A DNA stretch of 64,000 bases, taken from positions 1-64,000 of the forward strand of contig CAZAEQ010000006.1 in assembly GCA_964484185.1 (NCBI GenBank), read 5' to 3'. Made by a program: the position numbers and the translations under genes. Shown here in pieces: positions 1 through 8,099 of this stretch (position 1 is its first letter; each line of letters begins with the position of its first letter). This DNA is from F1-120-MAGs238 sp964484185 (GTDB lineage Bacteria; Planctomycetota; Phycisphaerae; Phycisphaerales; UBA1924). Under the pieces are notes generated by a model that had not been told where the DNA came from, searched no databases, and saw only the letters and a list, made by a program, of their open reading frames with translations.

Positions 1-552
1 CATCGGGAGGGCGGCGAATCGTGTATCCATATCTGCCTTGTACTGAATGATGTCGTTGATGGTAATCGGTGGAACCAGATCGTGTAGGCCTTGGCCCACA
101 ATCGGTGTGTAGTTGTTCTGGATGATGGTTGCGGGGATCGGGAAGCGGCGACTGAACGCAGCCCACACATCAAGTGACATCGGGCCATTAAGATGAATCC
201 ACGGTCGGGTCGCATGGGTAAGATTTGCGGGGCCAACCCCTAAATCCAGATCCATTAGGCTTCGATGGGCAAAGTCAATGGCCACATTCGCATACCGATC
301 AGAAACACTCCGGTCTTGCGGCATAGCGCAGGAATAGTCTCCCCAGAACCTTCGCTCGACGCAGCTTATGATATTAGACACATTTGCGGGTCGGTCGGAG
401 TTATTCTCAACGATCATGAGAAAGTCGAAGTCTTCAACACTGTCCGAGTAGGCTCCGGACCCAAAATAGCCAAAAGTGACGATGCCACGGGAAAGGCCCC
501 GCATGCAGAGATCGGCGTACAATCCTTGTGTTAGTGTGCTGATGCGGTTCAT
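1..552 (-). CDS. Nucleotidyltransferase-fold protein, partial (3' end outside window)
   Basis: An open reading frame on the reverse strand starts with ATG at 552 and stays open for 184 codons to the window edge, so only the N-terminal part is visible. Residues 31-43 read GSGAYSDSVEDFD, followed by hydrophobic FLMIV. This is the GS-x(n)-DxD pattern of the polymerase-beta-type nucleotidyltransferase fold, in which the two acidic residues bind metal. The FGYFGSG segment before it fits the preceding strand and turn. Substrate cannot be read from the visible part; antibiotic-modifying, tRNA-related and toxin-type members are all possible. It faces the same way as the gene at 934-2247 and lies in the presumed genomic island. 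No strong ribosome binding site is seen before the chosen start. Confidence 0.6.
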   Translation of the reverse strand, partial: MNRISTLTQGLYADLCMRGLSRGIVTFGYFGSGAYSDSVEDFDFLMIVENNSDRPANVSNIISCVERRFWGDYSCAMPQDRSVSDRYANVAIDFAHRSLMDLDLGVGPANLTHATRPWIHLNGPMSLDVWAAFSRRFPIPATIIQNNYTPIVGQGLHDLVPPITINDIIQYKADMDTRFAALPM

Positions 553-933
553 TTGGTTGGCCAGCCTCGGGCAGTATCATAGGTGTTCTGGCATTCCGGG
601 ACGGGCAGTGATGCCGTCTAACTGCGATCTTATCGCGGCTCGACGCGCTAACATTACAGTCGATTCATAATGGCCAACAAGTCTGTTGCCGTAGATTTTC
701 CCTCATCGCGTCGGGTTCACAAGCATCGAAGTTCTGGTGAGTATCGCTTGATCAGCAAGATTGGGCGTCGCCTGATTCGAGACTGCAACCAGTTGAGTTC
801 TTCTGGTTCGAATTCAATCCTCGGTCATGTGAGGCCTGCTTCACCCCCGTACTTCGCAACGAGCAGAAAATGTGACGGCAATGTCCAATGAAGCGCCTTT
901 CAGGCTATTGAATCTCGGCGATTCAATCGCTGG
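553..933. other. Intergenic, no gene seen
   Basis: Short forward frames cross this 381-base stretch, but none has a recognisable protein signature or a ribosome binding site. It separates two reverse-strand genes and probably carries the promoter of the nucleotidyltransferase-like gene. I see no RNA gene or clear hairpin here. Confidence 0.4.
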
Positions 934-2247
934 CTACGTCAACTCGTCTTCCACGTAATTCGCCCATTTCGACAGGAGCGAGTTCAATTCATCCCAAGGC
1001 CCGGTGTACCTGTCTCCACTGTGCAGCACAATCCGTACGCGCCCGTCGATTGGGTCTCCCGAGAACCTGGGCAGCACAAGCACTTGGTAGCGAGTCACAT
1101 GATGTTTTGGGGTGCGTTTAAGCTTCTCTAGGTCGGCTTCCCACGCACTTCGAAGCTCTTTCGGCAAACCGTCAAGTTGGATCGTGTGCGCCAGGTTGCT
1201 TGGCGGACGCAACTCGGTGTGTATATGCGGAATCACGCGGCGCGCCAGATTGTCTAGGTCAATCCCTTGTGCGTGCCCTTCCTTTGGCGGCAAGTACAGC
1301 ATCGTCACTCCCAGCGTTGAGAGCAACGGGAACATCACCGGTTCGACAGCGCGGTGTTTGGACAAAGTGGACGCGATTGCCGCGCGGAATTCTGCGCTTT
1401 GCCCCTCCCGGATGGCCGGGGCACCGAGATCGATGCTCATTCCGTCGGCTTCGAAGAATTGTTTAAGCATGCGTGACGTGCTAACCCGCATCGCACGCAA
1501 CCCGCTGCCCAATTGTTGTCCCGTGCCGACAAGAGGCGCGTACAATGCTCCAAGTTGATCTGGTCGCGGCTCTCGGCGTTCCAAGAGGCACTGCTGCAGG
1601 TCTCTTCGCGCGCCCTCCCGCATCGCTTCGAACGCCACAGTCCCGAAGGCTCGCTCATACCTCTTCTGGTGTTTGGTGAACTCGTAAAAATGCTCCTCTA
1701 GTTCGAGCAGTCGCTCCTCCTCTTGGAACCCTCCGAGTCTCCACTCGTCTTTCCACCGAATTGATCGCGCATCATCAAACCGCTCATGCCGGATGCGGTT
1801 CGCCAACTCCAAGTTATTCACAAAGTCCGAGAGCGGCGCCACCCTAACCATGATGCCGGGACCAAAGTCTTGAGCTAAATGGTAGTTGCAAATCAACACC
1901 TTTACCTGTCGGTCATCCTGAAGGAGCACTCGCGGTCTCTGAATAGCTGAATCTGGTGCAGGGTGTTGAAAGACGTCGAGGTAATGCTTGGCCAGCGTGT
2001 GCACCTCTGGTGGATTCGGTGGCTGCACTGCGAAATCAAGCTGAACCGCAACGTCACCCGTCATCGCTTGCTTTCGACCAGCAACATGCAACCCTTGAAC
2101 CAGTGCGTCCTGAAACGAGCGAGTCTGCGCGGCATCGGCCGACGTCTTGCTTTGCGGTGCGCCGCTCGTCATGGCGAGCACGCACCGTCTTTGCCGGACT
2201 CGGAATTGGAGGAGTTGTCCGCGCAGTGTCTCGTTGAATCGATCCAT
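934..2247 (-). CDS. Hypothetical protein with RusA-like motifs
   Basis: The product is 437 residues and I do not recognise the family with certainty. Near residues 63-160 there is a tract with LDFAVQPPNPPEVHTLAKHYLD followed by a strand-like stretch containing LLQDDRQVKVLICN. This resembles the Kx(2-3)LD...DDxQV pattern of the RusA Holliday-junction nuclease fold. A second weaker tract near residues 310-345 reads YLPPKEGHAQGIDLDNLARR, again like the DxDN(L)xK core of RusA. The middle, about residues 170-260, is charged and probably helical. No signal peptide or membrane segment is visible. It stands alone on the reverse strand, divergent from the operon starting at 2972, in the presumed island. 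The RusA relation is a weak inference; the coding call is firmer because the frame is long and consistent. Confidence 0.55.
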   Translation of the reverse strand: MDRFNETLRGQLLQFRVRQRRCVLAMTSGAPQSKTSADAAQTRSFQDALVQGLHVAGRKQAMTGDVAVQLDFAVQPPNPPEVHTLAKHYLDVFQHPAPDSAIQRPRVLLQDDRQVKVLICNYHLAQDFGPGIMVRVAPLSDFVNNLELANRIRHERFDDARSIRWKDEWRLGGFQEEERLLELEEHFYEFTKHQKRYERAFGTVAFEAMREGARRDLQQCLLERREPRPDQLGALYAPLVGTGQQLGSGLRAMRVSTSRMLKQFFEADGMSIDLGAPAIREGQSAEFRAAIASTLSKHRAVEPVMFPLLSTLGVTMLYLPPKEGHAQGIDLDNLARRVIPHIHTELRPPSNLAHTIQLDGLPKELRSAWEADLEKLKRTPKHHVTRYQVLVLPRFSGDPIDGRVRIVLHSGDRYTGPWDELNSLLSKWANYVEDELT

Positions 2248-2971
2248 GCAATGGTGACTTTAGACCAGGAAACTCTGTTCCCAGCCGATTTCGCGAACTG
2301 TCAACTTCATGTCAAGACTCTAAGTATCGCCAGAGTTCCCGCCTTGATGGGGGCGGTAAATGCTGCCAAGCAGCCAAAACAGCCTCTTAACCCGGGTCTG
2401 CGTCGTATGCGTATCTCTCAGGCGAAGGTTCTAAAAACACCCCGCCGGTATTCTTGTTCTTATTTGCATGACCGCTGTCCTACCGTTTCAAGCAGTAGGG
2501 CAATGGGACGCGATGCCTCGATTTCTGCGCAGTAACGCCGAAAAAGTTCTATTGGCGTCCTGTCACCCTGATTTGCTCCTCAGGAAAGAGCCACTTCGGA
2601 CCGCATGTCGTAGGTTTTTCTGCTTGCAAACCGCGTTTTGAGAGATTGAAATCGTAGTTCAAACATGCGGCAGAGGTCGGTCCCCAGGACTCGAGTTTTG
2701 TCCGTAAATTCCTGAGCAAGCGAGGTTTACAGGAGTTCAAACGCTTAAATATGGTCTTGAACCATTGGATAGGACGACACATTACCGTCGACGCTGAGAG
2801 AATTGCTAGCCCCATCCCAAGCGATCTTATTACTTTGGCGACGACGTCTTCCAAGTTTCTAATTCGGTGAAAAAGTATATCCAACACTTGACGCCGTTAT
2901 CTCTTTCTGAGAGAATCTACGAGCGTCATGGCTTGCCGTATGCAGTTTCACTTTTTATGAAAGGAAAGTAA
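2248..2971. other. Divergent intergenic region, no gene supported
   Basis: This 724-base stretch lies between the reverse hypothetical gene and the forward modification operon, so it should hold both promoters. The longest frame inside it (112 codons, reverse, 2549-2887) shows no domain signature and has erratic composition, so I do not call it. Just before the operon the sequence AAAGGAAAGTAA precedes the ATG at 2972 and is a good ribosome binding site. Confidence 0.4.
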
Positions 2972-3247
2972 ATGGCAGCAAAAGCTACGTCATCTGACTC
3001 CGCCGCATTAGAGGCCGCACTTCCCACTTTAACTAAGAAACTCAAGGAATTGACGAAGAGCCTTACACCTGATGAGCAACAAGTGTTCAGTAGCATCGTC
3101 AATTCGGCCGCTCTTCAACTGCAGGCGGCCTCTGCAATCGAAAGCACTGCAGAAGTCCGATACGCCAAGCCAATCTCGGCGGTAGCGACAGTTGCGGTTC
3201 GCAAGCAAATTCTGGCATTGCCCAAGACGCTAGGGCTCAACAAGTAG
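2972..3247 (+). CDS. Small protein, candidate precursor peptide of the modification operon
   Basis: This 91-residue protein has no recognised family. A good ribosome binding site (AGGAAAG) supports the ATG. Residues 1-19 are Ala/Ser rich. Residues 20-47 form two likely helices with the turn SLTPDEQQVF. The C-terminal half, from about residue 52, is rich in Ala, Val, Ser, Thr and Lys and contains AKPISAVATVAVRKQ. The first gene of a tight operon with two oxygenases, a carbamoyltransferase and an acetyltransferase, it has the position and layout of a ribosomally made precursor: a helical leader followed by a Thr/Ser/Lys-bearing tail. Its helical segment aligns without gaps to the N termini of both downstream oxygenases. 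A carrier or regulatory role is the alternative. No Cys residues are present, so lanthipeptide or thiazole chemistry is unlikely. Confidence 0.6.
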   Translation: MAAKATSSDSAALEAALPTLTKKLKELTKSLTPDEQQVFSSIVNSAALQLQAASAIESTAEVRYAKPISAVATVAVRKQILALPKTLGLNK

Positions 3248-3259
3248 TTGTCATAAGCT

Positions 3260-3976
3260 ATGAATATCGCCGACAAACTTATCCAAGCCGCAGACGGGAT
3301 GACGCAAGCAGAACGGGCCTGTTTCAAGATCCTCCTTGCTTCTGCGGTTGCAGAAGTCGCCGAGTCTATTCCGTCCGGCCGACTCACCGAACGTGACTGC
3401 CAACGCGAACCTCTACGCACGCTGCTTTCGACGACAGCTCGCCTTCAGCCTCATCGCGATCGCGTACCGGCGAGCGGCTATATGTATCGAGGAAGGCCGG
3501 ATTGGGTCACGAATGATCTATTGAGTCGGCTTCAGTTCGAATCTGAATCTCTTCGCGACTCAGCGGCGCGTTTTCACGAGCACTTGGTTGTCTCAGGCGC
3601 ACCCTTCGCTCGGGAGACGGCGACATCCAGATCAATGACCAATCTGATTGAGCGGTACTGTGGTCCGATTGAGCCAACTGCAAAGGCGAACTATATCTAT
3701 TACGATCAAGTCGGCATGGGAATTGAACCTCACCTCGACACCGAAGATTTTTCTCTCAATGTCATCATGATGCTGAGCCATTCGCCCACGAAGAATCCGT
3801 CGGCGCTTGTGCTATTTCCGCCCGACTTGGTGCCGCGACGGATTGACTTGGTGCCGGGAGAAATGGTCGCAATTTACGCAGATTCTGTCATTCACGCACG
3901 AGAATACATGACGGAGGGAGAACATGTCTCAATTGTCGCCTTCGGTTTCACACCCATCAACTCCAATGCGCAGTGA
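3260..3976 (+). CDS. 2OG-Fe(II) oxygenase-like protein, first paralogue
   Basis: The 238-residue product carries an iron-binding triad fitting the 2-oxoglutarate/Fe(II) dioxygenase fold: His158-x-Asp160 in EPHLDTEDFSLNV and His212 in SVIHAREY, 52 residues later. Members hydroxylate or otherwise oxidise amino-acid side chains or small molecules using 2OG and oxygen. Residues 1-35 form a separate helical segment (KL...MTQAERACFKILLASA) like that of the small protein encoded 12 bases upstream. The body is clearly homologous to the next gene, sharing RGRP, IYYD and FSLNV blocks, so the two arose by tandem duplication. The residue that would bind the 2OG carboxylate is not certain; Arg214 or a basic residue in the last strand may serve. 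The ribosome binding site is weak, suggesting translational coupling. Confidence 0.75.
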   Translation: MNIADKLIQAADGMTQAERACFKILLASAVAEVAESIPSGRLTERDCQREPLRTLLSTTARLQPHRDRVPASGYMYRGRPDWVTNDLLSRLQFESESLRDSAARFHEHLVVSGAPFARETATSRSMTNLIERYCGPIEPTAKANYIYYDQVGMGIEPHLDTEDFSLNVIMMLSHSPTKNPSALVLFPPDLVPRRIDLVPGEMVAIYADSVIHAREYMTEGEHVSIVAFGFTPINSNAQ

Positions 3977-4673
3977 ACTCGCACTCAAACTGCTTCGCCT
4001 TAGCGATCACCTTGACGAACCGGAACGCTCAAACCTAATGCTTCTGCTCAGCCTCGCCGCGGGTGGCTTGAGTCCAACATTTGATCGCCCGAGCGTCGGC
4101 ATAGATGCGTGCGCATTCAACACAATCACCGAAACGCTCGTAGGTCTACAACCATATCGTGATCGGATCGGCGCCAATGGAATAGCTTACCGTGGCCGCC
4201 CGCCTTTCATGACAGATAAACTTTTGATGAGTTTGCAGTCTGAGGCTGTGGAATTGCGTCCGCACGCTCACCGATTTGACGAGCATTTTTTAGGTTGCGG
4301 CGCACCTACGGCGAACGCGCTTGCCGCTTCCGATCAACTTTCTGCATTTGTCACCCAATTCGCAGGGGATGTTCAATCTACTGGCGTAGCGAGCTTCATC
4401 TATTACGATGAGCCTGGTCAAGGAATCCAACCGCATGTCGATACCGAGGTCTTTTCCCTAAACGTATTGATAATGTTGGGGCATAAGCGGGTCCTTGGAA
4501 AGAACTCAGCCCTAGTCATATTCCCGCCGCGGGGCGAGGAAGAGCGAATTGACCTTATGGACGGCGAGATGGTAATTTTCTTTGCAGGTAGTGTTCCACA
4601 TGGACGTGAACCGATCCAAGTGGGAGAGTCCGTTTCCATCCTTACTCTAGGATTTAGCCCGCTCGAACCGTGA
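3924..4673 (+). CDS. 2OG-Fe(II) oxygenase-like protein, second paralogue
   Basis: The 249-residue product has the triad His171-x-Asp173 (QPHVDTEVFSLNV) and His226 (SVPHGREP), the spacing expected for a 2OG-Fe(II) oxygenase, and is a paralogue of the preceding gene. Two starts are possible. The ATG at 3924 has a very good ribosome binding site (GGAGGGAGAAC) but lies 53 bases inside the previous gene and adds 14 residues. The ATG at 3966 overlaps the upstream stop by 11 bases and would match the first paralogue's N terminus (MRSELALKLL). I chose 3924 for its binding site. The N-terminal helical segment again follows the KL...L..xE...LLL pattern. The two paralogues may act on different positions or in sequence. 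Confidence 0.75.
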   Translation: MSQLSPSVSHPSTPMRSELALKLLRLSDHLDEPERSNLMLLLSLAAGGLSPTFDRPSVGIDACAFNTITETLVGLQPYRDRIGANGIAYRGRPPFMTDKLLMSLQSEAVELRPHAHRFDEHFLGCGAPTANALAASDQLSAFVTQFAGDVQSTGVASFIYYDEPGQGIQPHVDTEVFSLNVLIMLGHKRVLGKNSALVIFPPRGEEERIDLMDGEMVIFFAGSVPHGREPIQVGESVSILTLGFSPLEP

Positions 4674-6613
4674 AAATTTTGGCTATGTCAGTAATACTCG
4701 GAATTCACAACGGTCACCACGGTTCCTGCGCGATTGTGAGAGATGGTCAGTTGATCGCTGCGGTTGAACAAGAACGCATTACGGGCATCAAAGGTGATGG
4801 CGCGGATGGTTTAACAAACCGACTTCCTGTCAGTGCCTGCTTAATCGCCGCGGGCGTAGACATTGATGACGTCGACGTAATTGTGTCGTCATTTCAATCA
4901 ATGTCAGCGGGAGGCGTGGGCCTCGCGCGACCGTTATTCGAACCCGGGTTCAATCTATTCGACCCCTACGATCGTCGACACATTGTTTTGTCGCATCATC
5001 TTGCACACGCACTCTGCGCTGTGGGGAGTGCTGGCTATCGTGATGCGGCAGTGGTTGTATCTGATCTTGCTGGCTCTACGACACGGGATGGCAGAGACTT
5101 TTCTTGTTCGTTTGCAGACTTTCAGCGTGATGTAGGGACGATGGACTCCGCGACATCGACATTAACAGAATGTTTGTCGATTTATGACATTGATGAAAAC
5201 TCCACTACGTTACACCATCGGGAGTTTTGTGTGCCCCATAACACTCCTGAAGTGTTTGTATGCAGCGCGGCCAGCCTTTACGATAATGTGTCACGCCTCG
5301 TCTTCGATCGCGACAACGCCCATGGTCAATTGATGGCACTGGCCTCTATGGGAGAGCATAAGTCTTGCGAAGTCTCCGTTCATGATTTGATCGAAACGCG
5401 TGAGGCATATGACACAATCTTCCGGAATGATTGGCAGCCCCGAGTGCTACGTCATGATAATCAGGAGGCATACGCCCCGTTGGCGGCTGTTGTTCAGATG
5501 GCCCTTGAAAAAGCAATGCTCAACGCCGTGCGGCGCGCTCGACACTTTACTAGGTCGGTTTGCTTTGCTGGTTCGGGAGGGACATTTCTAAACATCAATC
5601 TAAATTCCCACATCGCTCGTTCTGGACTATTCGATAGGACGTTTGTGCCCAGTAGTCCACATGATGCTGGCATTGCGGTCGGTTGCGCGTTCCATGGGTG
5701 GCGTTCGCTCAACCACGCCGGAATTGCCCTCCGACCCCAGTTGAGTCCCGTGACCGACCGTCTTGGCAATTTATATACCAGCGCCGATCAACTCAACGCA
5801 GTGTCAGAGCGGAAAGGTCTGCTGCAGGCGCCGATCAAGGTCGTGCCTACAAGGGTCGCTGAGCTTCTTCGGGATGGCGCAATTATTGGTCGATTTGCTG
5901 GCCGTGCCGAATTCGGCCCTCGAGCACTTGGTGGACGAAGTTTTCTTGCATCTCCGCTCATATCCAATTCCAAAGACCGACTGAACCAGTTGAAGGGTCG
6001 CCAATCGTGGCGTCCCGTTGCCCCTGTTATTCCAATAGAGGCGTTGACGAAAGTGTTTGAAGGCCCACCCTCAAGTCCGTACATGAGCTACGTTTATGCG
6101 GTGCGAACAGAGCATCGGAATAAGTTACCCGCGCTGTCGCACCCCGATGGTTCTGCCCGAGTGCAAACTCTGGAGCAAGCAGAGGATGCATTTTTGTATA
6201 GCGTCTTATGTGAGTTCGGACGTCTCACTGGTTATCCAGTGCTAGTCAACACATCATTTAATGGACCCGGCGATCCGATTGTTGAGAAACCGGCAGATGT
6301 GTTGGAGTTTCTGTTGTGTCACGAAGATTTAGATGCAGTACTGCTTGAGGAAAATCTCGTTTGCAGAAATGAACATCCCACACTCGAAGGAAGGCGGCTC
6401 GCTGAAGACGTAATTGTTACCTGGGTTGGTCGGCGCGCCTCACGTCGTGTGATTCTTGTGCGTGGGCGTTTGGCCTTGGAGGTATCCGCAGAACTCTTCG
6501 GCATTATGGATACTGGAATAGAAGAATCTATTGAGGACTTGCACGAAGGTTCGCGTAAGATTCTGACCCGTGCCGCACGCCTTGGATTCCTCGTAAGTCA
6601 AGGAACGAGTTAA
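4670..6613 (+). CDS. NodU/CmcH-family O-carbamoyltransferase
   Basis: The 647-residue product matches the full length of the carbamoyltransferase family that includes NodU, CmcH and TobZ. These enzymes use carbamoyl phosphate and ATP to place a carbamoyl group on a hydroxyl via carbamoyl-adenylate. The N terminus reads ILGIHNGHHGSCAIVRDG, the family's kinase-like first strand and loop. The metal-binding HHLAH motif is at residues 109-113, followed by SDLAGS. The C-terminal YrdC-like part contains GRAEFGPRALGGRS near residue 410, the family signature. The GTG start at 4670 overlaps the previous stop (GTGA); an ATG at 4685 is an alternative. A hydroxylating oxygenase followed by an O-carbamoyltransferase suggests that a newly made hydroxyl is carbamoylated. 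Substrate is unknown. Confidence 0.9.
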   Translation: MKILAMSVILGIHNGHHGSCAIVRDGQLIAAVEQERITGIKGDGADGLTNRLPVSACLIAAGVDIDDVDVIVSSFQSMSAGGVGLARPLFEPGFNLFDPYDRRHIVLSHHLAHALCAVGSAGYRDAAVVVSDLAGSTTRDGRDFSCSFADFQRDVGTMDSATSTLTECLSIYDIDENSTTLHHREFCVPHNTPEVFVCSAASLYDNVSRLVFDRDNAHGQLMALASMGEHKSCEVSVHDLIETREAYDTIFRNDWQPRVLRHDNQEAYAPLAAVVQMALEKAMLNAVRRARHFTRSVCFAGSGGTFLNINLNSHIARSGLFDRTFVPSSPHDAGIAVGCAFHGWRSLNHAGIALRPQLSPVTDRLGNLYTSADQLNAVSERKGLLQAPIKVVPTRVAELLRDGAIIGRFAGRAEFGPRALGGRSFLASPLISNSKDRLNQLKGRQSWRPVAPVIPIEALTKVFEGPPSSPYMSYVYAVRTEHRNKLPALSHPDGSARVQTLEQAEDAFLYSVLCEFGRLTGYPVLVNTSFNGPGDPIVEKPADVLEFLLCHEDLDAVLLEENLVCRNEHPTLEGRRLAEDVIVTWVGRRASRRVILVRGRLALEVSAELFGIMDTGIEESIEDLHEGSRKILTRAARLGFLVSQGTS

Positions 6614-7128
6614 TGGACAGCCTGAAGTCAGCTCGATTGCAGCTCGACCCACTGTTGGCTGTTGATGCCGCGATAATGTTTGAGGGGCTATCCAATTCTC
6701 GGCTATATGAGTTTATCGGGGATGAGCCGCCAAAAACTATTGCAGCACTGCATGCTAGATATCAGCGACTCGAAGCACGCATGTCTCCAACGAGAGATGC
6801 ACATTGGTTGAACTGGGTAGTGCGTCGACATTCTACGCGCGAGGCGATCGGATACGTCCAAGCGACTGTCTCCGGGCAGGAGGCGAACATTGCATATATT
6901 ATTTTCGCCGGTGCGTGGGAGCGTGGGTATGGCCGGGAGGCAGTAAGAGCCATGATAGTTCATCTACGCGAGACCTATGCAGTGCACAGGTGTCTCGCAA
7001 CCGTTGATCCTGAAAACAGACGTTCTTGTCGGCTGCTCGCTGCGCTAGGATTCACGCTCGACACTGGTTGGGCAGGTACAGAAGTGATTCGAGGCGTGGT
7101 ACGGCAGGAGGTAAGATATGTGCTCTAG
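6613..7128 (+). CDS. GNAT-family acetyltransferase, RimJ/RimL type
   Basis: The 171-residue product has the length and layout of RimJ/RimL-like GNAT enzymes. An N-terminal strand (SARLQLDPL) is followed by a GYV strand near residue 76 and the acetyl-CoA pyrophosphate loop ERGYGREAVRAMI near residue 104. The late segment VDPENRRSCRLLAALGF is the family's alpha4 motif, where an Asn-x-x-S packs against CoA. Such enzymes acetylate N-terminal alpha-amines, lysines or small amines. The start codon overlaps the carbamoyltransferase stop (TAATG), so it belongs to the same transcript. In a peptide-modification reading it would acylate the product N terminus or a lysine, or confer self-protection. No further gene follows in the operon. 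Confidence 0.85.
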   Translation: MDSLKSARLQLDPLLAVDAAIMFEGLSNSRLYEFIGDEPPKTIAALHARYQRLEARMSPTRDAHWLNWVVRRHSTREAIGYVQATVSGQEANIAYIIFAGAWERGYGREAVRAMIVHLRETYAVHRCLATVDPENRRSCRLLAALGFTLDTGWAGTEVIRGVVRQEVRYVL

Positions 7129-7642
7129 TTACAGCCAACTCGGCGGTCTTTTGTACCCCGATGCGCATGGGTATCAGTGATTTTAAACAAGCACGAATGC
7201 CCAATTTGGTCTGACCGGTTGAAAGATGGGCCAGCAATCCAAAATAGTGAGCTGCTGCAACACTAATGGAAGGTCGGTCGCGACATCGAATCCGCTGTAG
7301 CTCGCATGAGAATGCATCCATCGCTTTGTTGGGGAGGCTGTCCTCGATCGAGTCACCCGCTGGTGTCGCCGGTATGGCAATTTCAACCGTCGAAGAGAGA
7401 AAGCTCAGGCGCCCAGAATTGCCGGCACTGCGAACATAGAACCGACACGCAACGCCTGGCGGCAATTCCAGTCCAGTGATCTCCGGATCTGTGACTCTGC
7501 CCAGGACCAGACAATCTTCGCTGCCAACGTTGGGCATGGTCGTCGTGTCGCCCCCAAAGAGAACCTGATGGCCAGCGGCGCCGTCTACTGCGGCCCATGA
7601 AAGGTGCAAGTCCCACCTGAGGTCATTACGAGTATGCTGCAT
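7052..7642 (-). pseudogene. Remnant with fibronectin type III-like segment
   Basis: A 196-codon reverse frame overlaps the GNAT gene tail by 77 bases. Its first 85 residues look like one fibronectin type III domain: a WDLHLSWAAVDGAAGHQVLFGG strand pair, then a strand ending TGLELPPGVACRFYVRSAG. The rest lacks any signature and runs antisense into a real gene. I therefore read it as the decayed fragment of a larger secreted-protein gene, with only about 7380-7642 of recognisable origin, lying next to the tRNA fragment at the presumed island end. A functional short protein is possible but less likely. Confidence 0.3.
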
Positions 7643-7735
7643 ACTTGAATTGACCTCGAAAGGCCTCGTTATTCCTAAACGTTACTCTCAGGAGCCGCGA
7701 TATCATCGCAAAAACAGGGTTTTTGCCAGCTTGAA

Positions 7736-7782
7736 ACGCATTCCCAACGCGTAGGTCGCGAGTTCGACCCTCGTCGCCCGCT
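7736..7782 (+). tRNA. tRNA-Gly(CCC) 3' fragment, presumed attachment-site copy
   Basis: The sequence folds as the 3' half of a glycine tRNA. The anticodon arm is ACGCA-TTCCCAA-CGCGT (four of five pairs, the last an A-C mismatch), with anticodon CCC. It is followed by a five-base variable region AGGTC, a T arm GCGAG-TTCGACC-CTCGT with a G-T closing pair, the acceptor strand CGCCCGC and discriminator T. The expected 5' strand GCGGGCG and a D arm are absent in the 60 bases before it. A 3' tRNA fragment like this is what remains at the far end of an element integrated into a tRNA gene. Orientation places the element to the left, with the intact tRNA further left outside the window. Confidence 0.7.
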
Positions 7783-7826
7783 TTCTGGCCGCCTTGGATT
7801 CCAAGGTGTCAATTGAACTGGCGTTG

Positions 7827-8099
7827 CTATTTCTCAGCATCTGCCAGCTGTACGCGGCGGGCTCTCATGATCGCCTCGCGAAGCTCATCACTTCGATCTT
7901 CTGCGATAATCACGCTGCCGTCGCCTTCAATTCCGTGCGAATCGATAGCCCTGGCCCCGTAATAGAGGTCGCGGGCAGACCCTCCAATACAGCCTGTGAT
8001 AGCGAGCAGGAATACAGCTGCAACCAGCAATACTCCGACTTTTACGGCACGTTCAAATATGACCAAATTGGCGCTCGCAGGTAGGTGTTGAAGTTGCAT
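7827..8099 (-). CDS. Possible small lipoprotein
   Basis: A reverse frame of 153 codons spans 7827-8285. The part from an internal ATG at 8099 encodes 90 residues with a hydrophobic segment VGVLLVAAVFLLAITGC ending in a lipobox-like LAITGC at Cys37. An acidic and Arg-rich tail (EDRSDELREAIMRARR) follows. This would be a membrane-anchored small lipoprotein. No good ribosome binding site precedes either start, so the call is tentative. It lies just outside the tRNA fragment and may mark the beginning of the older chromosome. Confidence 0.35.
   Translation of the reverse strand: MQLQHLPASANLVIFERAVKVGVLLVAAVFLLAITGCIGGSARDLYYGARAIDSHGIEGDGSVIIAEDRSDELREAIMRARRVQLADAEK

Noticed and set aside
265..534. 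Forward frame of 89 codons near the left edge
   Set aside because: It lies antisense to the partial nucleotidyltransferase gene, which has a clear active-site motif; the forward frame has none.
2549..2887. Reverse frame of 112 codons in the divergent region
   Set aside because: No domain signature, no ribosome binding site and uneven composition; it is in the promoter region of two divergent units.
7794..8084. Forward frame of 96 codons after the tRNA fragment
   Set aside because: It is antisense to a frame with a lipobox and has no recognisable protein features itself.
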